Assembly (NCBI GenBank): GCA_034401795.1
Contig: CM067363.1
Coordinates: 26,086,688-26,150,687, forward strand
Length of the DNA stretch: 64,000 nucleotides
Direction: 5' to 3'
DNA from: Chaetoderma sp. LZ-2023a
Taxonomy: Eukaryota > Mollusca > Caudofoveata > Chaetodermatida > Chaetodermatidae
Shown: positions 11,500 through 21,821 of the stretch, one piece after another
Position numbering within the stretch: position 1 is the stretch's first letter
Layout: each line of letters starts with the position of its first letter
Notes under the pieces: model-generated
What the model was told of the DNA's origin: nothing
Seen by the model: the letters and a program-made list of their open reading frames with translations, nothing else
Databases searched by the model: none
Translations under genes and position numbers: made by a program

Positions 11500-12780
11500 A
11501 ATATAAGACCTAAAGCACATTCTGTACTCAATGCCATTTCTAACGCAGATTACTATTGTAGGCAGATGTTTCGTGGAGATATTCCATGTGGTACCGCTTC
11601 TTTAATGTCTACCCACGGCTGCGTGGGCGTCTCCACCCGCGCGAATGCATGTGGATATGTCAACGGTGCCCATGTATACATTTTTCTCATTGATATACAT
11701 GGTATACGGATGCAAACACCCACGCATGAATGCGCCCGCTTGTGTATGTGACTGAGCATGTGCTCCCTATATCAAGCTAGCTACATTATAATATATACTA
11801 TAACGTCAACTCAATCAATGACATAATATGCTCAGGCCTGCGCTATATAGCAATCAATTGAATAGCACAGATGTTAGCATCGCTAACATCGCCATAAGGA
11901 CACGGTGACCTGTAGTCATTTAAACAAATGCCTGGACTTATTTACATATATAGCATACGCCTACTAGCCATGTCCATTTGAAGCCCATATTGCTGATGCT
12001 AATGTAGAATAAGTACACATTTACTACCCTCCAGCGTGTAAAATGATAGAAATAGCTAGCTATATTTAGAAATTATGCAACGTTACTAACAGAACTGTCC
12101 TGATTTATGGACCATCCACATATAGCTTGTAATACCTAGGGATGGGTTTATAGTATCCGCACGACTAACCACTCTAAATTGCCTCGTTTACTGGCCCGGC
12201 TTCTGATTGAATTACGGATGTCATGAGCATGTGGCCATGGCACTAAGCGTCCTATTGGTGGTGTCTCCGTCTGGTATCTGTTCTATCCCATCACGTTCGG
12301 GAGCTAACTGTTGCCAAATTTCTGACCACGGCTATTTGGTAGCATTGGAAAGGTTAACAATTCAGGAGTTTCCTTCTGTCTCATTCCAAATTGGAGCTGG
12401 TAGCTTAAGCATTGTACCTTACTTTATATGCACCGCCTATCAGAATCAATAAAAGAAATCCATAACAGATCTGTTATGCATTAAGTGAATATAACTATAT
12501 TATATATGGAACTGTGTGCAATCATTCCATGTAATGTCCCACAGCACTGGTATTGAAATCAAATCGATTAAAGTGCTGCTAACTTTTCGCGATCAAATGC
12601 ATATTCGCAAACAGATTGATAATTTTCGTAAGCATTTTAATTCTACAATTGAATTCTATTTTGTTGGATTTATGTATATATGAGAATGTATTTCGCAATG
12701 CTTTGAGTAGTGGATCATGACACTTTTCATAAGAGGAATAACTATTCAGTCTTTGTTCTTTTCAGTTTTATGGTGGCCCT
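11500..12780. repeat. Rep3 dispersed repeat, copy a
   Basis: It aligns with 46050-47440 over its length: GGTACCGCTTCTTTAATGTC with GGTACCGCGACGTTAATGTC, then ATATCAAGCTA, AATAAGTACACATTTACTAC, ACCATCCACATA, TGAGCATG, and GGAATCAAAT-type anchors in the same order. Shorter copies occur at 28340-28480, 31735-31990 and 41390-41745. The open frame at 12207-12452 lies inside it and is broken in the other copies, so I do not call it a gene. Confidence 0.7.
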
Positions 12781-12984
12781 GTCCTATCACCTTTGTCCGT
12801 AACATGTCATTCAACCTGTGCAAGAGTAGCATGCACGCTCTTCTGTAAATGGGTTGAACCGGATGCACGACCTCTTCTAAAACATCTACTGCAGATAAAA
12901 CAGTCTGTTCACCATGCATATCCCTGGGATAATTTAGGTCGACAAGGTACGGGCCCTTGCGGTCTAAACACACTTTATCGCGAA

Positions 12985-13920
12985 ACATTCAAATGTATAT
13001 AATTCTCTGTTTTGCAGTTAGGTGGTAGCAGTTTATTGGTCTGGTCTTCATACTACATCTACACATCGCACATGGCGTTTCAGTGTCTTTATTTACAGAC
13101 TCGTCGTGGGCTTGGTTGACCGGGACCTTACCATAAGTGTTATATGAACATACTTGGACATAAACTATCCTTGCTGAAAGCGGGGGTGGATATCTGGATG
13201 TTTTGGGATAATATACACTGAGGTAACAAATACATTTGGCATACATGTAAGACCATGGGAAGAGTGCGCGTACGGACACCATAAGCAGATTCTTGCCACC
13301 TCTCAGTGTACGAATCAGCCCCGAAACCAGGTCATGTCCGGGGTCCATGCGTTTGACCCAAAATTAAAATAATGCTCTATTGTACTTTCTCAGAAACGCA
13401 TTGCAACAGATCGTTCAACAGTTTGATCTGCAATGTGACTTTAATTATTTCTTATCATGCATAGTAGGGGACGTCTTTAATGACTAGCATGATTTCGACG
13501 ATCTGAATAATATCCTCTGATTGGTGCTGCACCATCAACGAGATAAATTCCTTTCAAGCTAAATGAACAAGTGCATGTTACACACATTGAATATATATGA
13601 ACAGCTCTAGTATAATGAAGACACTCATTTACAACATACACTGACCATTCATCGATGCCAGCAGCTAATACATGAACGTGTTTTATGTCCAGCATCCTGG
13701 TAATTTTTTTCAAATAACTGACCAATCATAATAATGGTGTCGAGCTGTCTTGGTGGTTCTAGATACTTTCCCATGGCTGTAACATAGGTGGCCTGATCGA
13801 ATATTAAAACAGTTTCTGCAATTCTAGAACATCCTTTATTTGCACAGATGTGTTTAGTGCCTGGTAAATATTTGCCATGTGTGCTACTTGGATATTTTTG
13901 GTAGACAAACGCCAACTCAT
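12985..13920 (-). pseudogene. Decayed protein-coding relic with a paralogue at 48546-48800
   Basis: Reading 5' to 3' on the minus strand, three frames give consecutive protein-like blocks: IAETVLIFDQATYVTAM near 13800-13850, a shift, then HVHVLAAGIDEW and ECLHYTRAVHIYS near 13580-13690, then VPVNQAHDESVNKDTETP and RPINCYHLTAKQR near 13030-13140. The last block is paralogous to IPVDQAYGKAIHKETKAP and YYLTTEQRS at 48600-48700. The pattern DQ...NK.T..P...R..YYLT.E.RS resembles, from memory, a large uncharacterised multi-copy protein family of cnidarians and molluscs; that link is inference. At least two frameshifts and several stops make it non-functional. Confidence 0.5.
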
Positions 13921-14339
13921 ATCCTGTGACCCTGAAACCTCTATCATTATCATAATGTTAAATCCAGTCTAACTCATAAATAGTTGAGGAGAAGTTGCAC
14001 TCGGCAAGTAAAACACCACGCCATCGTCTTTGCTTTTGAGATCACACTTGCTTCGTCTGCGTCAACCGTTTCTAAAGGATGAATACTATTATATGTTCCA
14101 GGGACAGTTATTGACAACTGAGTTTCCAGATAAATTACTTGATGAATTTCGCGAGTTTAGGAAACTCTTGTATGAAAATTAAGGGAGATCAGACACTGTG
14201 CCGAACAGATAAGCCATTACACATGTGACAGTAGGTCCACCATCTAACATCTCCTATCTGTCAATAGTATCCAATGCCAACGCTGTAAACACATATAGCT
14301 GCATATTTTCTTTCGCTATTTACATGCATAAGATGGCGC
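13921..14339. other. Unassigned sequence
   Basis: No gene seen; it could hold the eroded 5' part of the minus-strand relic at 12985-13920, but I cannot read conserved blocks in it. Confidence 0.4.
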
Positions 14340-14864
14340 GTGCATGCATACGTAGGTATAGGTGTGCGTGTGTTGCAGTAATTTAATTCCACTGATAGGT
14401 CTACATCTCGCATAGTGATTTATCAAGGACGTAAATTGCGGTGGATGGATCCAATCCGTTACGGAAATAGAGCACACACATGTTAATGAAACATAAATTG
14501 TAATTTACTTCACTTAAATCAATCCAGTCTTCTAACATTATATTGTGAAATGTGTTATCATCCGGCATCTTTCTACGTTTACTACTGCTCTGGGAATCTG
14601 CGGGAAAACCGTAACCGTCTGACTGCTAAGTTTTTACAGACAGAGCATATTCCAATGGTTATATCTCTGATATATAAAAGAATGTAATCGAAGGCTGTTG
14701 GTGCCTATGCTTCACTTACATCAATCAAGCTATCTGCCATTATAGAGTTATGATAGTTATCATCAGCTTGCCTTTTATGTTTACTTCCGTTGTGTGAACC
14801 TGAGCAACGACCTTAACCCGTGTGACTAAGTTGTTGTAGACGACCTATTTCTATGGCTATATAC

Positions 14865-14950
14865 ATATTTTGAATACAATTTAACTGAAAGTTTTTGATG
14901 GCTCAGTAATCAGCAACTTTCAATCAAATTGCTTTCAAAATAGTCATCAA
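14865..14950. mobile_element. HP1-related core hairpin
   Basis: TTTTGAATACAATTTAACTG and its return arm CAATCAAATTGCTTTCAAAA enclose AAAGTTTTTGATGGCTCAG. Outer arms are not seen. Confidence 0.6.
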
Positions 14951-16414
14951 GTTAAGAGTTTACTCTCATTGAGATTATTGTCTGTTAGTTTGCAGCAGCA
15001 AAACAGTTAACTTACTTAGCGATGCAATTTCGAATCCCATCGTGCTTACTGTGTTGTATTAACAAGAATGTGTTCCAGTCATGATGGTAAAGTATCAGGA
15101 ATAACCGCCTATCAGCATCTCAAATATCAGTATACAGCCATAGCAGCGCGAATAGTTAACTTTTTACTCGGATAACTACTGCCAGTAATGTATATTGACT
15201 CTCTTACTCAACACTTGATGTAGTATTAACTACCTTAATAAGACTTATGTTACGGCTCCAAATGCGCTCGTCTGAGCAATGATTTTCTGACCGACCACTT
15301 GAACATCACCAAGCAGAAGCCGTTCATATAACCCGAAATTAATCGGTCAGTATATCCTGTTTACAGACATCTAAACATTTCCAAGAAAGACTTTGTGCTA
15401 TAAACCAGCATTATTTACTACTCGTATATCAATGATACCTACTCGAGACAGCTAAATGGCAGTTGTTTATGCAGCGTGTCATCAGCATGGTCGGTATTGT
15501 ATGCGGCAGGACTAGGTGTGCTATCATGCTATCCGCAACATCTATCTCCTCCACAGCACAACAATAAATGCGTTTGATTCTTATCGCATGTTTACATGTT
15601 TGAATGGCGATCTAAGTAGTATAAAACAATATAGACTGATTCTGCTGATAATTGTTGTATGAGTTCGTGGTGTAACACACATTTTCGTGCAAATACATAA
15701 CCTGATTCATGCAGATCTGAAATCTCAGGTGGATAATTTGGTCACAGAAGCATTAGTGGTTGTGTTGCATCGATAACAATGTAACAATGAGGTTATTCGG
15801 CGCTAACATTAATCTTCACCTTCTAGGCTATTTCTTAGTACGTGTTATGTTTCTTACAGGACTGTTTTGCATCTAGGCTCAGGTCTACACACCACACTTA
15901 TCAATATAACATGCATGGTACCTTATGTGTCTGCACTTAGCTCGGCATGATGCTCTTAAGCAAGTATGTATTTGTTGGCGGTTTCCCTGTATAATAAGGT
16001 GCATACTGTAATCGGCGTGCTACCATTAACTGATTTCTAAGATGGCCACTGCAGTCCTGATAAGATTGATAATGTCCCCAACTATTGGATACATGTGGCA
16101 ATTTAAGCTAGGTAAACAGTTTACATTGACGAATTACTGGACAACATCAAATCAGACAGATCAGCCATTGCACGTATGTTCCCGCAAAACCGGTGTTTTC
16201 CGCTTGCCATATTATTTATAATATCAACACACAGAGCAACAGGTTGTAAAGCCGAATTCAATAATGCGGATGAACAGGAAGAAGTAGCTTTTCGTGATGA
16301 AACCCAATGTCACAGGATGACATTGGCGAAGCGAAAGGAAAAAAAACGCAGAGGAAATTAATAACACAATACATCAATATAAGTAAACACCCCTATAACT
16401 GGCACTGGGTACGC
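14951..16414. other. DupB upstream spacer
   Basis: No gene is seen. The stretch matches DupC except that the CCATGG-rich 1.5 kb of DupC (54130-55605) is absent at about 15690, where GTGCAAAT runs directly into ACATAACCTGAT. Confidence 0.65.
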
Positions 16415-17240
16415 CGCTAGAGATGGAATATGCCGCCGATCTGAACTTCATAGATCAGGAAAAGAAATCCCTCGACGAACTAGTCACAATAGCTACAGGC
16501 GAACTAAAATGAAAATATCTTTATGAATGAATCCAAAACATAGTTCGCCCACATATCCCTATCGACAGAACATGAAGCTAAAGAAAATAAAGACCGACTT
16601 CGTGGCGGCAAACCATAGAGGAAAAGTAAAATCCTGGGCCCAATGATGTGTAGTACTGCTGTCATTGCTGCACGATTTGGTGGGTGGGGGGGGGGGGTAG
16701 TGCATAGTTGTCCACTCCTTCTGGAAGCAGTGGTTGCATAGACCAATGCTGCCCTTGACGAAAAGACTATGTGTGTGTAACTGTAACCGGTGGATAACTC
16801 CAAATGCAGCGCTAGACAAACTTGTTGCTTGCCATCGAAATCACCTCAGCACCATCACGGGATACCGGTGGCTGGCCAGCATAATTTCCAACAATGCTCT
16901 ATACAAGATGTCTAATAAATCACCGGTGTCCGTAAAGGTCGACTAGTAAAGACCGCCCATATTTGGTTATTTGCTAAGGCTGCCAGAAGAGACACCAGCA
17001 CAGAGATCGTTGGAATTCGCCCTACTGGGAGTGAGTATGGGAGGAAGACATTGCACGGAGCGTCGAAACGTGCTCCGAGGTGACTGCAAGAAACAGGACT
17101 CGGTACACGCAGGTCAAGAATGGGCATGAGGAAGCTAAACATTTTGTTTGTGGACAAGGCACAATAGTCAGAAGTGAGGAAGGACTGAATGCGGCTATTG
17201 AATGTTTCTATTAAAACGGCCGCAGAATAGAGTAATCATA
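16415..17240 (+). pseudogene. LINE-P 3' fragment, longest of the duplicon copies
   Basis: CGCTAGAG reads LEMEYAADLNFIDQEKKSLDEL, so the second catalytic aspartate region of YADD has drifted to YAAD. It continues through the post-YADD domain (ELK..., SKTXFAHISL, AKKPWRKSKILGP in shifted frames) to the C-terminal CCGCAGAATAGAG end. A G-run (about 16679-16698) has expanded inside it. Multiple stops and frameshifts make it a relic. Confidence 0.8.
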
Positions 17241-18796
17241 CATAAGTGAAGCTTCCTGAGGAATAATGGCCATCAAAATGATAATGCGAAGAACGGCATT
17301 TGCTTAATTTCTAACCCATTACTTCTGAAATGTGGTGATGAAAATTTAAATTATCTTCTTGAAAATGTCTATTTGCAGATCAGGAGAAAATCAATCCTAA
17401 ATGTTCAAGAATTAATAATAGTCTTCTGTTGTTCAACAAATGGACATACCGAAGGCCAGCGCAAAACCAGTGTTTTGCAAGGGTGCGTGTATTGGTGATG
17501 GGGGCTGCCGGTTAGGGAGGTGGTGGTGGTCACGGTGCGTGCTTACGCGCGCGTCTTAAAATACAGTCACCTTTTGAAATACCGCTGTCACTGGCCCAAT
17601 GGTAGTTGTCATTAAAGGCAGGTTTCCTATACAATCACTATGGAGTTGATGTGTGATGGGCCATAGTCGCACTTAGCCACTATAGCGCCCTGTCTTTAAT
17701 AAATGGGCTATTCGAGTTTCAGCAAAGTACACCTGTCAATCAAATAACTTTTCTGCCATATCAAACATAAGGCGAACATTTATTAATATAAAACTGTTAT
17801 AGGTAAAGTTGTACAATCACAAGTGCATACCATATATCTAGCTGACAGAGAACGACATTTCCAAGAACAGAGCTTATTCTGGTTGTATGTGAAATTGCTT
17901 AATAACGATTCGTTTGAATATTTTGAGATTAACAGATCACGGTCAAATTACAGTAAAAAACGCACCGGTATAAAAAGCTGTAAATTAGAAATTAGCACAC
18001 GTTACGGGGATTATTTTGAAACTTTTAACAAAAAGGCGGTGGCATACTTAGAAATGCACCCCTCAAGTGTGTGTATTGCAAAAGGTCGTGTGGGGAATGT
18101 ACTCGATATAAATCAATCAAGTCCTCTGCATCAATGTCAATGTCACGCATTTTCAATCATGTTAGTGAACATTCACATGTATACCTGTTCCGCTGTCACC
18201 AGCAAGTCAGCAATACGCGTATAAACTTCACCCTCGGCAGGTCTAATACAAAAAGCGTACTCTTGACGTCATTACGTCTTGAATTCATGTCTATGCAGAA
18301 AATGGGTGCTGTTTCACAATTGTAAATCAATCACTGTCATGCAATATTTGCAATCTAAGAAAGTATCTCAGGCGGTAAAAGTTCCCTGCTAGATTCCATC
18401 AGGGAGTGTGTCATTATGAATGTCAATCCACGCCCATAGAGTGTTTGTGCCGCATTTCACCTATTGCCAGAAAGAAATGGTGCCAGTCCTTCGGCTGGAT
18501 GCTTCCTCATTTTTCAACATTTAACTGATTTTGGAAAGTTGAAGAGCTCTATCGGATCATGTACACGAGGTGTCCGCATGAAAAGTATACATCGCGGATA
18601 GACCTTAAATTGTATCACGTCGCCAGGCATCATTTATATTATGCTAGCCATCACAGTGCTCTTCATCCATCATGTCATGGTACAAGTTCAAGCTTTACTT
18701 CATCCCTGGCTTTTCACAATAAATATTTCTAGGTACATCAGCCGCCTCGTGGTTCTAAAACACACATTATGTCCATATAGCATTTAAATAACAGAA
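17241..18796. other. DupB spacer
   Basis: No gene seen. 17580-18780 matches 740-1690 and 57100-58600. A TGACGTCA octamer lies at 18264. 17470-17560 is GT/GGT-rich. Confidence 0.6.
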
Positions 18797-19164
18797 CTTT
18801 CCTTTTAGCAATACATCTTATGACGTCATAATCAACTACGCGACGGATATAATAACATCATAGCGAATGCCGTCATTAATGGCGTCGATAAGTACGTCAC
18901 GAACGCATATTTGAAGACGGACTAAGCGTGGTTGTACGTATGTTTATTATTTAATAAATATTATGAGGAATATTTTGAAACTAATTTGAATGGGCCCTGT
19001 TGCTGCCTATGGCAGCAAGAACACCCTGTCAAATTAGTTTTAAAATAGTCAACAGCTTACCTGCATAGTTTTCTGGAAATTAATAGTCAGGGAGCTGAGA
19101 GATCGATCGATCCCAACACGATCGAGGTGTGGACGCGGCAAAGCTAAAAATGGAAAGGCCCATT
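18797..19164. mobile_element. HP1 hairpin MITE unique to DupB
   Basis: It runs from AACTTTCC to GGAAAGGCCC with the CRE arm first (TGACGTCA at 18821), the full core (GTTGCTGCCTATGGCAGCAA at 18997), and the CGATCGATCCCAACACG arm last. DupA and DupC lack it at the equivalent place (about 1695 and 58600), where CATTTAAAT and TATAAGCACGTGATTA lie only about 40 bases apart. Confidence 0.8.
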
Positions 19165-19177
19165 ATATAAGCAGGTG

Positions 19178-19550
19178 ATGAGGGTTAGGGTTAAGGTTAG
19201 GGTTATGGTAATAGTTTAATGTTAGGGTGCGGGCTAGCGGTAAGGGGTATGGGATAGGCGTACAGTGTTTATTGTTAGGGTTAGGATTAGCATTCACGCT
19301 TGAGCTAGGGTTAGGGTTAGGGTAACGGTTGATGTAGGTGTAGGGCTAAGTTTAAAGGTTAGATTATGAACATGATTTGTGATAGGGTTATGTGTTAGTG
19401 GATATGGGGTTAGTCGTTAAGATTATGGGTTTGTGAGTATGGGTAGTGCAGTGGTTAGTGTTAGCATCATGGCTAGGGATAGGGTTAGGCGTAAGCCTTG
19501 ACATTAGGGTTCGAGCTAAGAGTAGGGGTATTATGTTATGTGCTAGAGGT
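19178..19550. repeat. Degenerate telomere-like tract, copy B
   Basis: It starts GATGAGGGTTAGGGTTAAGG and contains several short runs of perfect GGGTTAGGGTTAGGG (for example near 19308). It is the cleanest of the three tracts and directly follows the DupB-specific HP1. Confidence 0.8.
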
Positions 19551-21175
19551 GGTTGTAATACTTTATTGAATATATTGCAAACGGGTCGTCTGTAAGAAAT
19601 TGATTAATTTCTAGAAGCAGTGTTTCATAAGAATCTGGATGTCTATTCTGGAAAGGCTAGGTTAGCTGCAACAGACATACCTTAGCAAAGTTATGCTGAT
19701 TACATCTACCATCTAAGCGCGTGTGCCCACATCGTTCTAACACTCGGTCTCCGAAACATTGAACAGCCGATTTGTCAATAATATATTGAACATTCAACTG
19801 ATACTCTTTAACCTAATCTGACTAACATGTATTGCTACCTATGGCTGCAACAGGTTTCTGTCTAATCAGTTTCAAAACAGGCAGCATCTCTACTGTATTG
19901 TTATTTTGCAATTAAGACACTGACATTTCACACAGTAAGGTGGTATGTACTGTTAGTATTGCAGGCTCAGTAACACATATGAGCTAATTAGTAGTGCTGT
20001 GAACTTACGAACAAATGCATATATCATGAATAAGTGATCAGTCAGAATGTTTTCAATGCAAAATCTAAATTTCACTTGAAGAAATTTAGGAAATTTTTAG
20101 CTCAGCTCATCACACTAGCATCGACTAAATATAGCATAGCTGAACACATGCGGCAGTTTTATTAACCGACTTTACGCAAAACACAGTCTTGCGTCTGGTG
20201 CCTTATATAAAGAGCGATGAGTTCCGTGGTATGCACAGGACAATTAATCAGTGCTCTGTTATTGGGGTCAAATGTCAAGGAATGGGTCGAATATGTAGAA
20301 TGTTAAATATGGTGACCAGGTAGGGGTCAATGTGTTTTAGACGTGAGAGGAGATTTACGTATTTCTGCAACCCACTTACAGAGACACCCCGCTATTTATA
20401 TTAAACGCCTCTCTGAGCAATGAATCAATCGATACCTACATAGTGGCAAGTATAATTCACACCCATTAACATTTTCTTGACGAATTCTGCCACAACCGGC
20501 CTATGCTGTCGTCTTAAGGATGGAGAACGGAGCCAGTCATTTCAGCGGTAAATTGTCAAATATTGTCTTCTATTGACCTGAAAATGGACATTCAATAAGC
20601 AAATATTTTTGATTTTTTATCGAATTTAGTCGTTAAAGGGTTAAAGTTTGTAAGACTCCCCGTTGCTTGTTTCTCAAAAGTCAACCGTAATAGCAGGCAT
20701 CAATCAAATACCTGTCCGTTCTTCACCCACTGGCATGTGTTGGCAGTAGATACATGTCGTTTCCACGCCAAAGTCTCTCTGGAGATACAGTTTCTAAGAT
20801 GCTCATTTTCCACCTGTTTATGCCGGTAAGCTAGTGAACATTGAAATACGTATGCCAATGTAAGGCGTTGCTCTCTGTGACGGCACCTCTTTCGATGTAA
20901 TTGGTGTTAAATTGCGTTCAAGTACTCCGTATATCCATGTCCATGGATGGGTCTGATCTATCACTCGAGTATATGACGTCATAATTAATTACATCACAAG
21001 TTAGCTGACGTCACGAGAAGAAATGACGTATCTCCTCCAGGGAAATCGAAATGTTGATCAGTAAAGTTAACGAATTGTATGCCACTAATGACTTTATAAT
21101 TTAATACACACATCTTGAACATTTTGAAATTAATTCGGCCAGGAGCTGTTTAGGTTTCACAGTTTTCAATCACTT
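19551..21175. other. DupB right part with HP2 arm and CRE-bearing HP1 arm
   Basis: No gene seen. It includes an old hairpin (19805-19905), the empty HP1 site (20242-20244), an HP2 right arm (20525-20650; GGAGCCAGTCATTTCAGCGG then TTGACCTGAAAATGGACATT), and an HP1-arm-like stretch with two TGACGTCA (20974, 21006). Confidence 0.65.
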
Positions 21176-21479
21176 CCAACACACCGAAAAAGTGGACGCA
21201 ACTTAGCTAGACATGGGCTGGACTGGGATGGGCATCGCTAGACACAGTGTCCTCTATTCACGAGTTCATCACATTCATCTGGTTGTGGCAGAAATTGTGT
21301 ACAGCACCGATGCTATTGCGTACGGGTTTCTGATTATTTGCATGTGAGATGTACTAGTCATATATTGCTCAACGGCTTTCGTGAATTATTGTGCAGTTTG
21401 TGAGTCAAATCAGGTGACGATTTTGAAATAAATGAATTGGTATTGGCATCGCAGATCAAAAGAGGAATCCATTTCTAAC
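21176..21479. other. Unassigned sequence
   Basis: No gene or repeat that I can support. Confidence 0.4.
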
Positions 21480-21821
21480 GAGGCTCGCCCATTTATATCT
21501 ATTCCCCGCCCATTGTTAGCTATTCTCCGCCCAGTTATAGTCAAGCTCCACTCAATTGTTGTTTTTGTTGGGACCGATTTATATACTTTGAATACTGAAT
21601 TCCCAGAATCTCAATTTCAAGGTAATGGACCCTGCCATTCTATCCATCTAGCATATGAAGGCATAAACTAAGTGGCGTGTAGGAAGACGCCATAATTAGT
21701 TGCAGCGTGAATGATTCGATTTAGTCAATCTTAAGGGCGTAATAGTAGGGCAGGTTGTATGAATTGTATGTCTTTACTATTTAATAAACATGCTGTGACT
21801 ATTTTGAAACTTATTTGACTG
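21480..21821. mobile_element. HP1 arms fused to LINE-P
   Basis: 21490-21610 holds the CGCCCATTGTTAGCTATTC and GGGACCGATTTATATACTTT arm; 21622 restarts as AATGGACCCTGCCATTCTAT followed by the opposite arm to GACTATTTTGAAACTTATTT. The core stops at GACTGGGGGCTG, where the LINE-P sequence begins without a gap. Confidence 0.65.

Larger units (their letters stand above)
14340..21175. repeat. Duplicon copy DupB
   Basis: 14340-15660 matches 52940-54110, 15670-16280 matches 55600-56200, and from 16290 onward it matches both DupA and DupC through the LINE-P fragment and telomere-like tract. The last part (20670-21175) matches DupA only. It is the most diverged of the three and lacks the HP1 insertion shared by DupA and DupC, so it split off first or escaped that insertion. 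Confidence 0.8.

Noticed and set aside
12207-12452. 81-residue open frame with a hydrophobic N-terminus, possible secreted peptide
   Set aside because: It is inside Rep3, and the aligned copy at 46980-47180 is interrupted; no sign of frame conservation.
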